From positions 2,537,001 through 2,601,000 of the forward strand of contig JAKJHU010000014.1 in assembly GCA_022316685.1 (NCBI GenBank): 64,000 nt of DNA. Direction: 5' to 3'. This document shows, piece by piece, positions 26,701 to 40,400 of the stretch. A program made the translations under genes and the position numbers. The stretch comes from Progne subis subis (Eukaryota > Chordata > Aves > Passeriformes > Hirundinidae). The number at the start of each line of letters is the position of its first letter. The first letter of the stretch is position 1. The notes beneath the pieces were generated by a model. The model was not told the DNA's origin, did no database searches, and was given only the letters and a program-made list of their open reading frames with translations.

Positions 26701-29700
26701 TCCATTGTGCCAGCAGTGCATTAGGTGTTGGAAGAGGCTCGACCAGTGGTTGGAGAGGCTGGAGAAAGGGGAATTGAATTGTAGGCAGCCTGCGGAGTCT
26801 GTCGGAAAGGCTGTGCTGCCTCCCTTCGTGGCTGATGTGTATCTGTGTCCCTGTGCCACATTACATGCAAGGGATTAGAAATAGGATTTCTGATATTTCA
26901 GCTGACATGACAGGACTGATAATTTCATGCAACTGTGTTGCAAGCTAAATTCAAATATTCTACCTTTTAAAGGGATTGTATACATTTTCATCTTGGCTCT
27001 TAGGCTCAGAACCTTTTTCTGGAATGACTCTGATACAATAAAATGCACTTCAAAGAGGCCAATACATAGATAATGTCCTGTCTCTCTAAGTGTACCTTAC
27101 TTACTCCCTAATGACTAAAATGACTACATGAAATGGCTAAAAAACCTCCAAAATCACTGTGCATCACAGTTTGTAAAAGTTTGGGAGATCTTTTTAAAAT
27201 AAAAAATGTAACAGTGTTTTTGTTTATTTTTGGGGGGTAATTTTCTTTTTTTTTTTTTAACCTAGGCCAAAAACATAAAGAAACGAAGTAACATAAAAAT
27301 ATCTCAACTCTAAGTAGAAGGTATCAAGGCCACTGACTATAAATATAAATAATGCTGCTGCATAAATCTTAAACAGCTTACTGCAACTACTAATATTAAC
27401 TTTACAGTATTTACAAGATTAATCTTTTTAAAGTAAATTACAGGATCATAATATCAAACAAGATTATGCTATGTCCTATATAGCATTTTACTATGCACAC
27501 AGCAGTAACATGACAGAGAATATGCACTTAAGAGATATCAAGTAGCTACTGCATGAAGAGGGTGACACTGCCTGCCAAACATTAAGCACAGCAACAAGTC
27601 TTGGGGCCATCTGATCTCCCCACCCAAAACACTTTGTTAAACCCTTGAGAGCCTAGTTGTATGCCTAATGGGAAATGAATGATTTTTCATGCCTCCATAG
27701 AAATATGCATTGAGTATTCCAACTATAATGTACAGGTGTAAGATTTTCTAATTGCTGGCTGTTGAAGCAGAAGAAATATCAGGAATGCAGACAGAGTCCT
27801 TGGATCCTGTCCTTGGGACAGAATGAAGGAACTTCTGCTTGGTTGTATGCATTTCTAGAGCTCTTGCAATGGCATTGACTGTTGAAATCATGCAGCTCAG
27901 AGTCTGCACCAGGTAAATTTTAGCATAGGTCTGTTGGTTCAGGTAAGCCCTGTGCCTTATTCTAGTGAAGGATCTTGTTCACTGTAAGGTTTGTTCAGCA
28001 TGAGGAGCAAATCTCCCAGCAGAGGCAAGCAAGATCACCACAGGGATCCATTTAGTAATTAGACCAACAGACACCCTTTTGAAGCACTGAATAGTGATAA
28101 AATTTTTAAATAGAAAGCTTTGCTTGCTAAAAGTTCTAGGTAGTAAAGAGAACCAAGCTCCCTTTCCCTCCCAAAAGCCTAAAACCACTTGATTCATGCT
28201 GGTGTTTCAATATGGCCCTGCACAACAGAACAAACACACTTGAAGAGAAGCCCAGTCTGGGTCTGTGATTCCAGACCTGAGTGTACATCAGGACACTGTT
28301 CTCAGAAGCTCCACCTCACTATGTTGCACTGTGACTGACTTCTTCTTTCCCTGACCCACCCATGAATGGTGTTTGCAGCAAAGGGACCACAAACATGTTT
28401 CTGTGCCCTGCAACAAAAGCCCTTGGTTCTCCAGAGGATGTTCCTGTCCCTTTCTCTTTTGCAGCTCCCCAAGCAAAAGCTGTTGCCTTGACAACTCTGG
28501 GGTATTCTCTGACTCCACGGATGCTGGCAGGAGGAAGGCCAATTTCCTTCCACAAAATACAGAACTGTTAAGGAATAAACAATTAAAAGTGTCTGATTCC
28601 TTCAGTAGTGCTAAAATCAGAAAGAAAGTTAAGAAACTTGCTACAGACACAGGATTTTACAAACCAGAAGCAGCAGGATTCAAGCACTGAGAACTCACAA
28701 CCACAAGTAAGGAACAGAAGAAATTGCAGTTGCTCGAGATTCCAGCAAAGAGCTGGGAATGGCTGTAGCTAAGGTCAGGCTAAGGCTCTTCTCCTGGATC
28801 ACCCTTCTGTAACTGGAAGGCCTCTAGCCTTCCACGGCACTGCCTTTGCTTTACCATTGCACTCTTTATAAAGAAGGTGATAAAAGCAAAAACTAAACCA
28901 GAATAAAAAACAACAATAGAAGAAATTTTTAAAGATTTGCAGTTTTCAATGCTTTCACGTATAAGCTTTTGTAATATTAGATAGGACTAACTTCCTTTAT
29001 TTCTAATTTTGCGCCACATTTTTATTCGTTTACTTCAACTCTGCTTCAAATAAATGTAATTGTGAAGCAAAAAAAGAAGACACAAGGAAACTGGTGGTCA
29101 GGAAAGAGATCACAGTAGCTGCACTCCACTAGAAAGGACAGGTGACAGAGGTGTTGTTTGCGTGTAACACAAAGGAAACATGGTGCCTTGAAGCTCTGTT
29201 CTGTGTCCTGTAACTGAGCTGAGGGCTCCTCAGCCATGGAATACTCAGCTGTGTGACCATTCTGTCACACCTCACTGCATCTATGAGGAACATCACACCC
29301 ATTGAAAGCCACAGCTCGTATGCAGAAGGACAGATATGCTGTTGTATTCTTTAAATTCCTCTTTACCTTTAGCACTATATAAGCACAAAAACTTTTGGCT
29401 TTTCTCACCCATCAAACCTTCCCCTCCTTCAAGGGTTAGCCAAAGCACAAGCTGTGTGTACTGCCAGCAGGTATCTAATGATAACAGATTATGTGCATCC
29501 TTTACCAGAAAGAAAATATTTTGGAAAGTATCCATTAGTAATTAGAGCTAGATTTTCAGAGCCAATAGAAGCTAAAAGTACAGGAGAAGCTACTCACAAC
29601 TTCATGATGCCAATAAAATCTGTAATAAAAAGCAAAACACTCTGTATTCCAAGAGGCTGCAGCATATCAATAGAAACATCTGACAAAAGCACCTAACACC

Positions 29701-32099
29701 ACTGAAGCTCTAGCATGCATTATTGTATTTTATTCAAGGAAAGCATAGACAAAAGATACTGGAGCAATCTTTCTGCTAGCAGTTAAATTTAACATGCAAC
29801 CAGGTATGACCAGGCTTCATGATACACCAACCTGCTAGTCCAACTAATAGCACTTCTATTTTAAGCTAAATGGAAGGGGATTAGGGTAAGAAAACTCCCT
29901 CTATTGACCACTGACATTGTTTATTACATAAAAGGTAATTGCTTGGAGAAGATTCCATCTCTTTTTGCTGCAGAAAATGTCTTGGTTTGCTGTTAACCCT
30001 TCTCTCATTACAGTGCAGCCGCATTCGTGCCACTGCTCACAGAAGCATAGAGAGCCCTCTGCATGATTGAGGGCAAGAACTTTGTAATGCACTACCTTTA
30101 TCTGTCATATTTTGGTCTACAGCAGTAAATTTTGTATGCCTCTACTGACTACTCCCTGGAAATATGGTAAAGATGTGGTCTTTTATACAAAGATAAAGTA
30201 CACAGAAATGATATCCAGAGAAAATATGGTAATAGAAAAGAACAGGCTCAAACAACAATGAACAGCTCACAGTCAAATCCAAAAGCATTAGAAGATTTCA
30301 GGCTGTGTTGGTAGAGTACAAATCCATCTTGGATCAAATTATTCACCCATTTACTGTGGTCCCTTCGCTTGGCCTGGCAATTAGTTCAACTGTGGAATGC
30401 TACTTACGAGTACATTCACAATCCCTACATATTCTCTACAGCACAAATGGACTTTGGGAAGGAAGAACTGGATACAGGCTACCCATGGTAAACAAAACAG
30501 CCATTATTTCCCCAGAGGTGCTAAAGCTGTGCCCGGAAATAAAACACAAATAAAAAAATTCTAATTTCCTACTTGGTATTCTGGGCAATATGAGGGAATT
30601 TACTTAACCTCTTCACGCTTCTGTTTTGTCACCTCTAGAACAAGGATCACACTACTGCCTTCACAGGACTCACTGTTATTTGTTTTTGGCTCTGACAGGG
30701 CTGTGAATTTTTCTGATCTGTGTAACATACATGTGGAGCTTGGTAATTCTGTGCATTCTTGTAAGACAGTGCTCTCTTTTTAGGCCATGCACGAAGCTCA
30801 TCTGTCAAGCAAAAAGTTTTGTTGGCAAAATTCATTCAGCAAAACATCAACAAATAAGGAAAACCCAAATCTGACCTTAAACACATTCTTGAGGAACTCA
30901 CCTGCACAGACAGCAGGTAGAAATTAATGTCAGTGGATGGGCCTGATCTGCAGAAAGAGATTTTTCCATTCTGTTTAAGTGTGGAAGTGAAGGAAAAAGT
31001 TATGTTTAGAATTACAATTTGAAACGCCTGGTGGAAAAATTATGAAAAACATAAGACTATTTTGCCCTCTTTTTTCCTACCACTTCTGATTCATCATTGC
31101 ATGACACAATTTTTACAACAACTTACAGTAAAATATTGAAATTGGTTTAATCCCTTAGGGATGTAAGCTACTTGGTACATGCGTAAATAAACTGCTTTAT
31201 GCTAAGCAGTAAGTCTCAGTCTCTTCCCCAAAACTTTAAAGTAATTTTGGATATAATTAGTAACCCCAGAAAATGCAATTAGTCTATGTCTATCAGTAAT
31301 GATTCCTCTCCTGTCAAATGGGGTTTAAAATGAAAGGTCATTTCGGATAATAATTTCTATGATTTTACCTCTCTTTCCCCTCAAAGTTCAAACTTGAGTT
31401 AACTCATGGTGTCTTACAGAAAAGGAACATGTTTTCTTGGAGTGTTTTTGAAAGGCATTATAACCTTGACCAACACAAAAAGCTTTCAGAGGCAAAACTG
31501 CAGTTTAGTTTCTCAGAGTAAGTCCTTGGCTTTACTCCCAAATTCCTCAGAAAGCTGCTACTCATAGCATCAAACAAAAGAGTGGTTTTTAACAAGTTTT
31601 GTGCTTGAGTCTGTAGAATTTTCTCACCTAATGCACAATGCTGCATTTTCCTTAGCATTTGTCTGCTTTCACTCAGTGTAAGCAGGCCCTTAGTGACCCT
31701 TCAGCTGACTAGTGTCAATGATAATAACAATACATTTTTATTTTTCGACCACTCAAATCTAAAGGCAAGTCAGCTCTGCACATGTATGCATGCACACACA
31801 AATGTAAGTAATATGTGAACATTTCCAAAGGACAACAAGTCCTTTTGGAATAGTAATGAATAGAGAAATCATCTTGTGCCCTGCATGAGATAGGTGCATT
31901 TCAAAATTTCCCTGTATAGCTTCCATGAAAATTGGCCCCTAAGCAAGGGTGTGAGTCATTGATGAATACAGCTCTGAGGCTTCACGCTGTGCAGCAAGAG
32001 CTGTAAAAGGCATTAGAGGAACAGAGGGGAGGAGGAGGAGAGAGAGAGAGGGTTAGGAGGTTATTAAATAAAACCCGGTAATGGTTTTACATGAACGTT
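23711..32099. other. intergenic, no gene recognised
   Basis: AT-rich sequence with short open frames only. Possible old repeat sequence lies near 26390-26450 (acacaggagtcagagtaaaa). A small splice-like interval near 27857-27908 lies between ttctag and ccag|gtaaat but is too short to interpret. I see no RNA gene or recent mobile element. Confidence 0.5.
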
Positions 32100-32270
32100 T
32101 TCTGAGCAGTGTTTGGAGGAGGCACACCCCGCCCCGCCGGGCAGCGCCTTTGCCGGGCGGGGCACGGAGGGGCTGCTCTGCCCCTCCACAAATCGCTCCT
32201 GCCTTACCAAAGCCATTGCTCTCACAGCTGCCCTCCCAGGGCTCGCTGAACCCCGGGACCTGCCAGTAAA
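32100..32270. other. isolated GC/CpG-rich patch
   Basis: A short GC-rich island in AT-rich surroundings, with CpG-dense sequence (cgccccgccgggcagcgcct) and an 8-bp inverted repeat (ggaggggc / gcccctcc, 32166-32187, loop of 6). It is preceded by a GA-rich tract (32024-32051). It could be a small promoter or enhancer island about 4.3 kb upstream of CCDC39. No coding sequence was recognised. Confidence 0.35.
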
Positions 32271-33397
32271 ATAAATTACCCTATGGCACGTTGTCTTACA
32301 GTAACTTTTCAAATGGATATTGCAGCAAAAGGATGGGGTTTTTTTTTGTCCGTCACACCTATCTCCAGCACACAAAAGCCACTGCACTGTACCAGCAATA
32401 TTGCAGCCTTTGCCAGCATAACTATGCAAAAAGTGTAGAACAGGATAAAGAGAACAAATTTAAGCTTCCTCTGACTTCAAAAGTGTTTGATTTTGGCTCA
32501 GTATTTGTCTTTTCCCCCCAAGACCAATGTATTAAATTCCAGTTAATTTATATCATTCAATGGTTAGCGATAGAGCAAACATAACTGATAACACATCAAA
32601 CCTGAATTACAAGCAATTCTCCTTTTTATGCAGCTATGCTTCTCCTACCCAGGTCAGGAGGTCCAGGTTTCAATAAAGACATTGGGCTTTTAGTCAATAC
32701 TTCAGTCCTTATCATGTCAGATCCTCCATTCTTCAGACTCCCTGCGTGTCCTGATCTCACACTCACTTGTGTGGTCCCCTCAATCTCTCTTCCCATTTTT
32801 GCTCCTTCCATTGTGCCAGCAGCCTTAGTGCACCCATCTGAAAGAGAAGATACACTGTGGGCCTTTACATCCCATTATCAAACACCCTGCCACTTGCAGG
32901 TTCACATGGGAAATCGATTATCAACAATGATTAACTGAAACCAACTGGGTTAGCTATAAATAATCCAATAATCCCTTAAATGAGTCTTTTTTCAGAGGAT
33001 GGCTTAGATGTACAGTCAGGTGTGGTATTTCTTCTCAGGAATATTATCTTCCCATATTTTACATAGCAAAATTGTCATGTATTAGAAAGAAATCTATACT
33101 TGAAATTTTTATTTCGCACAGATAATTTTTTAAGGAGATTGGGCATAAACAAACAAAAATTATGTGTTTATAACAGCTACAAGGGGAGCTTCAAGTTTTT
33201 TGAAGGCCAGAAACAGTGGTTTTACATTTAAGTATTTTGAACAAATGGACACTGTGGTCTATGTAAGTGAAAATTCAACCAAAAGGAATGCTAAAGAAAA
33301 ACAATTTGTCAGGTTACAAGTACTCCTGTTCCTCTAATACCTTTAAAAATAAGAGATATAATTTAAAAAATAAAACTAAACAAAGCAACTTTCTCTC

Positions 33398-33428
33398 TGT
33401 GTGTGTGTGTGTGTGTGTGTATATATAA
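33398..33428. repeat. (TG)n(TA)n microsatellite
   Basis: About eleven TG/GT units run straight into four AT units. It is a simple dinucleotide repeat. Confidence 0.95.
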
Positions 33429-34575
33429 GAACAGGAATTTTATATTCCCTTTTAACTGAAGAGTCGATAACTGACTGGTGCTATTTTAAAAAGGGACACC
33501 AACAAAACCCCAGTGAATCCACAGACACGCAGCACCATCTGGTGGATCAGCACGCCTGGCAAACAGTTCTGCATTTACTGAACACATTTCCACAGGACGG
33601 AGAAGGGAGAAACCATACGAGCAAAAAATGCATATCATAGAGATTTGTTTAGTCAGCCGCGGGCAAGAGAAAGTGAGGAGGGTGGAATTTCCATGAAAAT
33701 TGTGAAATAATGCTCTCTACTCATATAACACTTTATACTTTTCAGACACTATGTATAAATCTGGGCTCAAAAATATGTGAACAGTACACTTATGATGACA
33801 AAAATTCAAGAGTTTGGTATGTAATTTAACTAACTGCATAAAGATTTATTTCATTTTATTTCTTTCGTGTATTCATTAATGAATGTGTTTATAAATTACA
33901 ATTTTTTCACTGGAGGCCTTGCTTAGTGAACAGGACTGATTGCTCACCTAATAACAGTTTTCCAATCATTTGCTTTCTTCTTCTCAGGCCTCATGGTCTC
34001 ATGATCTTTCACACACAAGCTCAGCTTGGATAATACAAGATTATCAGGAGCTCATCACTGCAAAGCCACAATGAATTACAGTTTAAATTGTCAGTTTAAA
34101 ACCCCTGCAAGGCAAATTGCATTTATCCTTCACACAAAGTGAGTAAAAGGAGCTTCTCATTTTGGGTAGGAAAGGAAGGGGACCCTAATATGTACACAGA
34201 GATGTGTCATTGTAGTCTCTGCTGTCTCTGTAGTAGCTTGTAGTGTCTGGAATTCCACCTTTCCACTGAGCCAGGTCACCTCACTGCACTCTGCAATAGG
34301 TGGCTCTTGGCACACGACCCTTGAGACGGCCAAAAGGCTCAGTCCTCCTCAGGCCAGGCACTCACCCAACACTGCCCAAGCAGCTGAGGCTCGGCTGAGG
34401 CTCCCTCCTTGTCATCACCCCCCTCCATCACCTCTGCACTGATCCCTTTGTGCTGATCCCCATTTCTGACACAGTGCTGCAAGCTGCTGGTCCTAAGATT
34501 TCGTTTTGAAAAGACACCTGGCTACACATGTCCAGCTTCTAGAAGTCTCCTCCATGTATGTTAGAATCAGGAACA

Positions 34576-34592
34576 TATCTATCTATCTATCT
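34576..34592. repeat. (ATCT)n microsatellite
   Basis: About four tandem ATCT units, followed by degenerate ATAT/CTAT sequence to about 34612. Confidence 0.85.
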
Positions 34593-35567
34593 ACATATAT
34601 CTATATATTTATCTTAAGTCTGAATTTTCTGCCTGTAGAGGTTTCCCTTCTTCTAAATGGCCATGTATCTCAGCTATCTTTCTGCATAATCTAAATCTTT
34701 GTCTTGCCCACATCGGTAACAAAGGTCCAATCATCCCACGTTCTTCTGGAAGACACTAACTGTACTCAGCACATCTTTCTCACAATCAGACACATCATCA
34801 CTGAGCTGCAGACTGGGAAAGTGTACAGCAAGATCAAAACACAGGACACCAGCCAGCACAACTTTGTACATCCCAGAGGGCAAACAGGAAGGTGACAGAA
34901 GGCTGCTTGCTGCCAATTACTGTCTCAAGACACTACATTTTCCTTGATTCTTCAGAAATATTATTCTTAGAGGCATCCACAGCCAACCATGCCAGGTAAG
35001 GCAAGAGGCAAAAAAGATCTTCTTCATGACTTCTGTATTTTTTTCACAGGAAGATTGAGGCACTGAGCCCTGTACCATTCCTTTATTTTTAAGAAACTCT
35101 TGCCCCCATATATTGTGGTTTGTTTTTTCTTTCAAAACTTTAAGAATATTGCAGGACTGTTCTCAGGGGATGATCAGTGAAATGAGCAGCAATAACCTGC
35201 ACAATACTTCAAGTCATGCTTTTGGTGCATCCTTATCAGGGCTGACTTTCACTGTCCTTCAACAAACTTTCTTCTCTAAAAATATCCTATTTATAGATAT
35301 GCAGCAAGACCAATGTCTTCTGTGGTCTGTGGTGCTAGTCTGCCATGGGCTCATGTTTGTAAGAAATCTCACTGCAAAGTCCTTGCTCCTCCGAACCAAC
35401 TCCCAAACATTTGTCAGTTCTTATTGCTGTCAGTTCTTATGCTCAGGCACCTTTGAATCATGCTTTGATTAATTCCTTTAATGTCTTTAATGTCTTTTCA
35501 GATGCTTTAGACAGGCAATTGTCACCAATGGAGGGCTTCTGCATCAAGGCTACCCTTCATTTTTTAG

Positions 35568-35815
35568 GGACATTTTACAGGAGTATGTAGTAACAGAACA
35601 AGGAGGAATGGATCCAAACTAAAAAAGAGAAGATTTTGATTAGATATTAGGAGGAAGTTCTTTTCTGTGAGGGTGGTGAGACACTGACACACGTTGTCCA
35701 GAGCAGCTGTGGATTCCCCATCCCTAGAAGAGTTCAAGGCCAGGTTGGATGGGGCTCTGAGCAACCTGGTCTAGCGGAAGACCAACCAAAAACCATTCTA
35801 TACAGGACTCGATGA
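35568..35815 (+). mobile_element. 5'-truncated CR1 LINE, 3' end
   Basis: This is the classic avian CR1 3' region: gattagatattaggaggaag, gtgagggtggtgagacactg, cccatccctagaagagttca, ggccaggttggatggggctc and gagcaacctggtctag, in order. It ends near the terminal attctat repeat unit. About 50 bp usually present between the ggtctag block and the ccaaccc..accattctat block are missing, so the copy carries an internal deletion. There is no coding capacity. It lies about 660 bp upstream of the CCDC39 start codon. Confidence 0.92.
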
Positions 35816-36079
35816 TTCCTGCCAAGAGTTTTGCATCTGTCTTGGTCTGCGATGATGGAACTCGGTGGCAGGGGGTAACTTGCAGCCCAGAAGCACAGAC
35901 GGTTTCAAAAGGTGACAGGCAAGTTCACAAGGACATTGCATCAGTGTTTGCAGTCACCTGAACGCAGCGCAGCTCAGGAAACCCACCCGTTAGCTGTGGA
36001 GACAATGCCAAAGGCCTGTTCAGGAACAGGACATGTACAGTGTACCCTCGCAGACACCTGCCAGTCGGTGTCACCAGTG

Positions 36080-36640
36080 GCGGGTGCTGTCAGCCCCAGC
36101 CCCATTTGGTGTCCCCAGCGCCAGATGAGCCGCCCCTTTGCCGGCTCCAGCCCCGGTGCAGCTGGCTCTGGCAGGGAAACCGGGGGCTCTGAGGGGCTGC
36201 CGGCGGCTCTGGGGCTGACACCCTGCTCTGCAGCACGGCCCCAAACGGCACAGCGCCGAGCCCGGCCCGCTGACCCGCCAGGAGCGGCTCCCATCGCGGC
36301 GGGCCCCAGGCCGCACCCGGGCCCGGCCCGGCCCGCGGAGCAGCGGGGGCGGCGCCGCCCGAGGCCCCTCCCGGCCGGAGCCGCCGTTGCCGCCGTTGCC
36401 GCCGTTGCCGAGCGCCCGGAGCCGCCTCAGCCCCGGCCACACCGCAGCCCCGGCCCTTGTGCGCCTCCCCGCAGCCATGGACAGCCTGTACGGCCCCTCC
36501 GCCGCCTCCGTGCTGGCCGAGCTGCAGTGGGAGCCCGGCTACGCCGTGCCCGTGGCCAACGCCGAGAACAAGGCGCTGGAGAACGAAGTGAGCGCGGGGC
36601 CGCGGCCGGCAGCGAGAGGAGCCCGCCCTTCCCCCGGGGC
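36080..36640 (+). promoter_or_regulatory. CCDC39: CpG-island promoter of CCDC39
   Basis: A sharp rise in GC and CpG covers the 5' flank, exon 1 and the start of intron 1. No TATA box is obvious, as expected for an island promoter. The transcription start cannot be fixed from sequence. Open frames of 100-288 codons across this stretch on both strands reflect a lack of stop codons in GC-rich DNA and are not genes. Confidence 0.75.
36380..36410 (+). promoter_or_regulatory. three tandem GTTGCC half-sites (RFX-like)
   Basis: A 9-bp unit repeated three times places GTTGCC at 36386, 36395 and 36404, about 70-90 bp upstream of the CCDC39 ATG. GTTGCC is the left half of the X-box bound by RFX factors, which with FOXJ1 drive motile-cilia genes. 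The inverted right half is not seen, so binding is an inference. Confidence 0.4.
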
Positions 36641-37373
36641 CGGGGAGGGACGGATGGAGGGATGCAGGGATGGAGGGATGCAGGGATAGAAGGAAACATC
36701 ACGGGTTCCGCGGAACTACCCAGGGAATCGGGAGGGCGATCCCGCCTCCCGTGGGAGCCGCGCACCCGCATCCCCTGAGCCCCGTAGGAGGAGCAGTGCG
36801 AGCTGTCCGTTCCCATAGCAAAGCTCCGGGTTTTCTCCTGAAATCCCTCATTTCTCTGCTTTGGAGGAATGTGGCAGCCACTTCTTACCTTTTTTTTTTT
36901 TTTTTTTAAATTAATAATTGCAATGACTGTTTTTAGGTAATTGCAGGTAATAAGCATTTCACAGTAACTTGACGATTCTAACTCTTCAACAGCTGCAGAA
37001 GTTGCAAAAGGAAAAAGAGAACCTGCAGAATGAGTTGACCAACTTTGAGGAGCGCATAGAAGCAATGGCGTCTCATTTGAAAAACGTGAGACAAGAGATA
37101 AGCTTCTCTCAGGTAAATCACCACCTCTAGCAGATCCTTTTTGTAACCTGAGTATCTCTCTGTGGCTGGTGTCCCTATTTATTTTGCCAGCTTTGTTAGA
37201 AATTTGTTACGCCTTTATTCCAGGATTTCTGCAGGAAACAGAAGTTGAACTATGTACCTCAGTGATATTATTTGATGGTCATTAAGACCATCCAAATTCA
37301 AATTACTGTACCTAGGAAAAAGCCAGGAAGGGTTCATTTTAGAAATCTTCCTGAATGGCGACTGTTGTAGATA

Positions 37374-37414
<41 letters not shown>

Positions 37415-40400
37415 AAGGAAAACACCAGGGTAGGGGGGAATAATTACAATCTTTATAATGGTGAAGGATTAGATGTGAAATGCTGGTGAAGACTTAATTC
37501 ACAGACATGAAAAATAAAGTTAGATGGTCAAGATCTAAGTCTTACACTCTGAAAAGTTTGTTGATGTATGCCTTTTGTTTATTGTAAAATATTGAACTTT
37601 ATTATTCTGCAGTCTCTTTACAAAGCCAAAGAGAATGAAATTGAAACTGAACAACACTTTAAAGCTCTTGCTGACAGAGAATATGGACGTCTCAAAAACG
37701 ACATTAAACGACTGAAAGATGAGCTGGCTTCCTTGAGACAAAAGAAAAACATTCAAGAAGTAAGGCTTGAAATTTTTTGGAAGGGAACACCTATATTGCA
37801 AAATTTTATGGCTTATCCTCACTTGCACACACAGCTACAGTATTATAAGTCAAGAATAGCTAATTATAATTAACGTTTATAAACTGTAGTAGATGATCTG
37901 GATGGGTTCTTCCCTGTGTAGGCAAGTAGAGTGACTCTGAGGATGTTACTGCTTAGACTGGTCAAGACTTTGCAAATATTAATTAAATATTGAAAGAATT
38001 TTGTTCTTAATGCCAGCTATACAGCCACACATCCATATCACTGTATTTCTAATGCTCACAGGTATTTTCCTAATGGTTTAAAAATCAAATGGTTGGTGGC
38101 AAATCTTCTTCTCTACATAAAATAAATCTTGGGTCATGATTTCAAGATCAAAGATTTGGTTTAAGTTACAAACTAATTTAATGCTACTCAGTAACAGGTG
38201 ATCTTCTGGGTTTGGAACTGTCTCCTTTTCTTTCTATTCATTATTCAATTATTTAATTATATTTAATTATTTAATTCTATTCATTAACTAATTATTTAGT
38301 TATATTGTTTTTAATTTGCTCTTTTTCTTCTTAAGTCTGTTTGTAATCTCCAGTCTCTCAGAATGGGCAGCAGGATGAAGATATTCACACTGTTCAGCTG
38401 GATCTAGATTCTCTCATTTTTGTGTCAGGAAGTCTCTTCACAGTCAAGTGAAGAGGTCAAATTGGAAAACTGATATGCAGGATAAGAGTCTAACAATTGG
38501 GCCTTAATGAGTAGGGGAGAAACTTCACCTTTGGAAGCCTCAGATCAGTTTATTATATGGAATAAATACCCTGCAGATGGGTATACCTTGCCAGAGGCTG
38601 ACTTCTCTGCTTAAAATTATTTGCATTTTAAATTTGTGGCAACCTACTGTATTGTTTCTTCTTTAAGACTAGGATGTCCAATAGCTCAAGTATAACTCAC
38701 AAGTAATAAAAAAGAAAACTATCAATTCTGTGGACAAGATGTGGGTAGACTTGTTACAGTAGCTTGAACTGGCTGCTTTAATTACTATTCAATGGATATT
38801 ATATATTTGATATTGAACCTTTTCATTCTCTCTTCTTTTATTAGAATACTATAAATAAAACCACTAAGAAGCTGGAAAACTTAAAACAACAGATGAACTT
38901 GGATGAGGAACTTCTGGAGAGCTGGCTAAAGGAATTAAATCGTACAGATAACGATGCTCTTGCAATCCAGAAGTATGCACTGCAAGATGAAGGGAAACTA
39001 GGAGTAAGTACAGAAAACAAAGGAAGACCATTTTATCACTTGAAGACCTTGTTATGTCATCAAGTCAGATAAAATGAAGACAAGATTTTGTACAACACTG
39101 CTTTGAAACTGGTTTCCATTTAGCACAACAGTGCAATTCCATATGAGGCTCATTTTGAAGTTGAGAGAACAGGTTTTACAATAATGAGAGACATAATTGA
39201 AGACATTAATTTGCTTATTCATCTGGGTAAGTTTTAAGTTTAGATATTTTGAGAGGGTGCACAAATAGATGATAAAGTCTAGAAAGCAGTGCCACTGAAT
39301 TAAGAGGAGTTTGTTCAAAAATTCACACCAAGTATGAGTAAATAGTGTGGGATTTCCCTTTAGAACTGAATTTATTAATATTGCTGAGGACAAATTACAG
39401 CTACTTCAGTAAAGCTACCTGGAATAATGGAAGACATAAACATATATATCTGTATAGAGAGGAATTCCAGTCAAAAGTTCAGAGTTTATAAGGGTGAGTT
39501 CCCCAAGTATATTATTAGTGTAGAGATAAGTAACCCTAGTTATTATTCTTTTTAGCCTTCAACTAGAGTGAGGAGAAATTTGATTTTTACTCATTAAATA
39601 CTTAACCCAAAATCTTTGGTTTACACAAACTCTCACTGCTGTATGCCAAGGGCACCACACACACATTTACACACAGTGGAGTGTTAGTTTGGCCTTGCTG
39701 CAGTTTGGTTCTTATGGCCACTTGTAGTGCCTGAAAATCTGGGAGGCTGCACTGTCAGTTTTTTGTTTTCTAAAACAATAAAATTGATGCCTCCATAATT
39801 TAAGCCCTGATTGTAGCAGGCCTTTAAGAATTTATAAAATGTGATCTGTTTATTTTCAAATACTTCATTTTCAAATATTTTCACATGCTTTCATTTTAGA
39901 CATTAACCCTTCAAATAGAAAAGTTGACCATGGAAGCCAACCAGAAGCGCAGAGCTCTGGATAATGAGCTTACAGAAACCATGACAGCTCAGGTTTGTGC
40001 TTAAGGTTCTCAAAGATCCCTTGTTTATTTGTGACAATTTTAACTTCAGAAATCATGGAGGTGCTTTCTTTTAAACAGATGGAGCTTGACAGAGCAGCTG
40101 AAGATTTTCGCAGGGTTCATCAAGAAAGGCAAGAAGTCATCAGGCAGTGGGAAAATGCAATCCATCAGATGCAGAAAAGAGATCAGGAGATTGATCAATG
40201 TGCTTTGGTAAAACTGCTGTAACTGTTTTATTAGTTATAAATAAAGATTTATATCTGGGGTTTGGGTTTGATGTGGGGTTTTTTGGGTTTTAACATCAAA
40301 ATTGCAGTATAATTTTCTAGGTAGCTAATGTTTTACTTAACCTTTCAAAATGCAGAGTTTTCACTGAGTACCTATAATTCTGTCAGGTAAAGTAAGTATC

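Larger units (their letters stand above)
32271..35567. other. intergenic, no gene recognised
   Basis: AT-rich sequence with microsatellites and short open frames only. No splice-supported coding segment was found between the GC-rich patch and the CR1 element. Confidence 0.55.

Noticed and set aside
27857..27908. 52-bp interval between an acceptor-like ttctag and a ccag|gtaaat donor
   Set aside because: Too short and without partner exons. A second donor-like site at about 27939 makes the boundaries arbitrary.
35912..36778. 288-codon + frame and 212-codon minus frame over the CCDC39 promoter
   Set aside because: GC-rich DNA has few stop codons. The peptides are Pro/Arg/Ala-rich without family match, and the true exon 1 frame is different.
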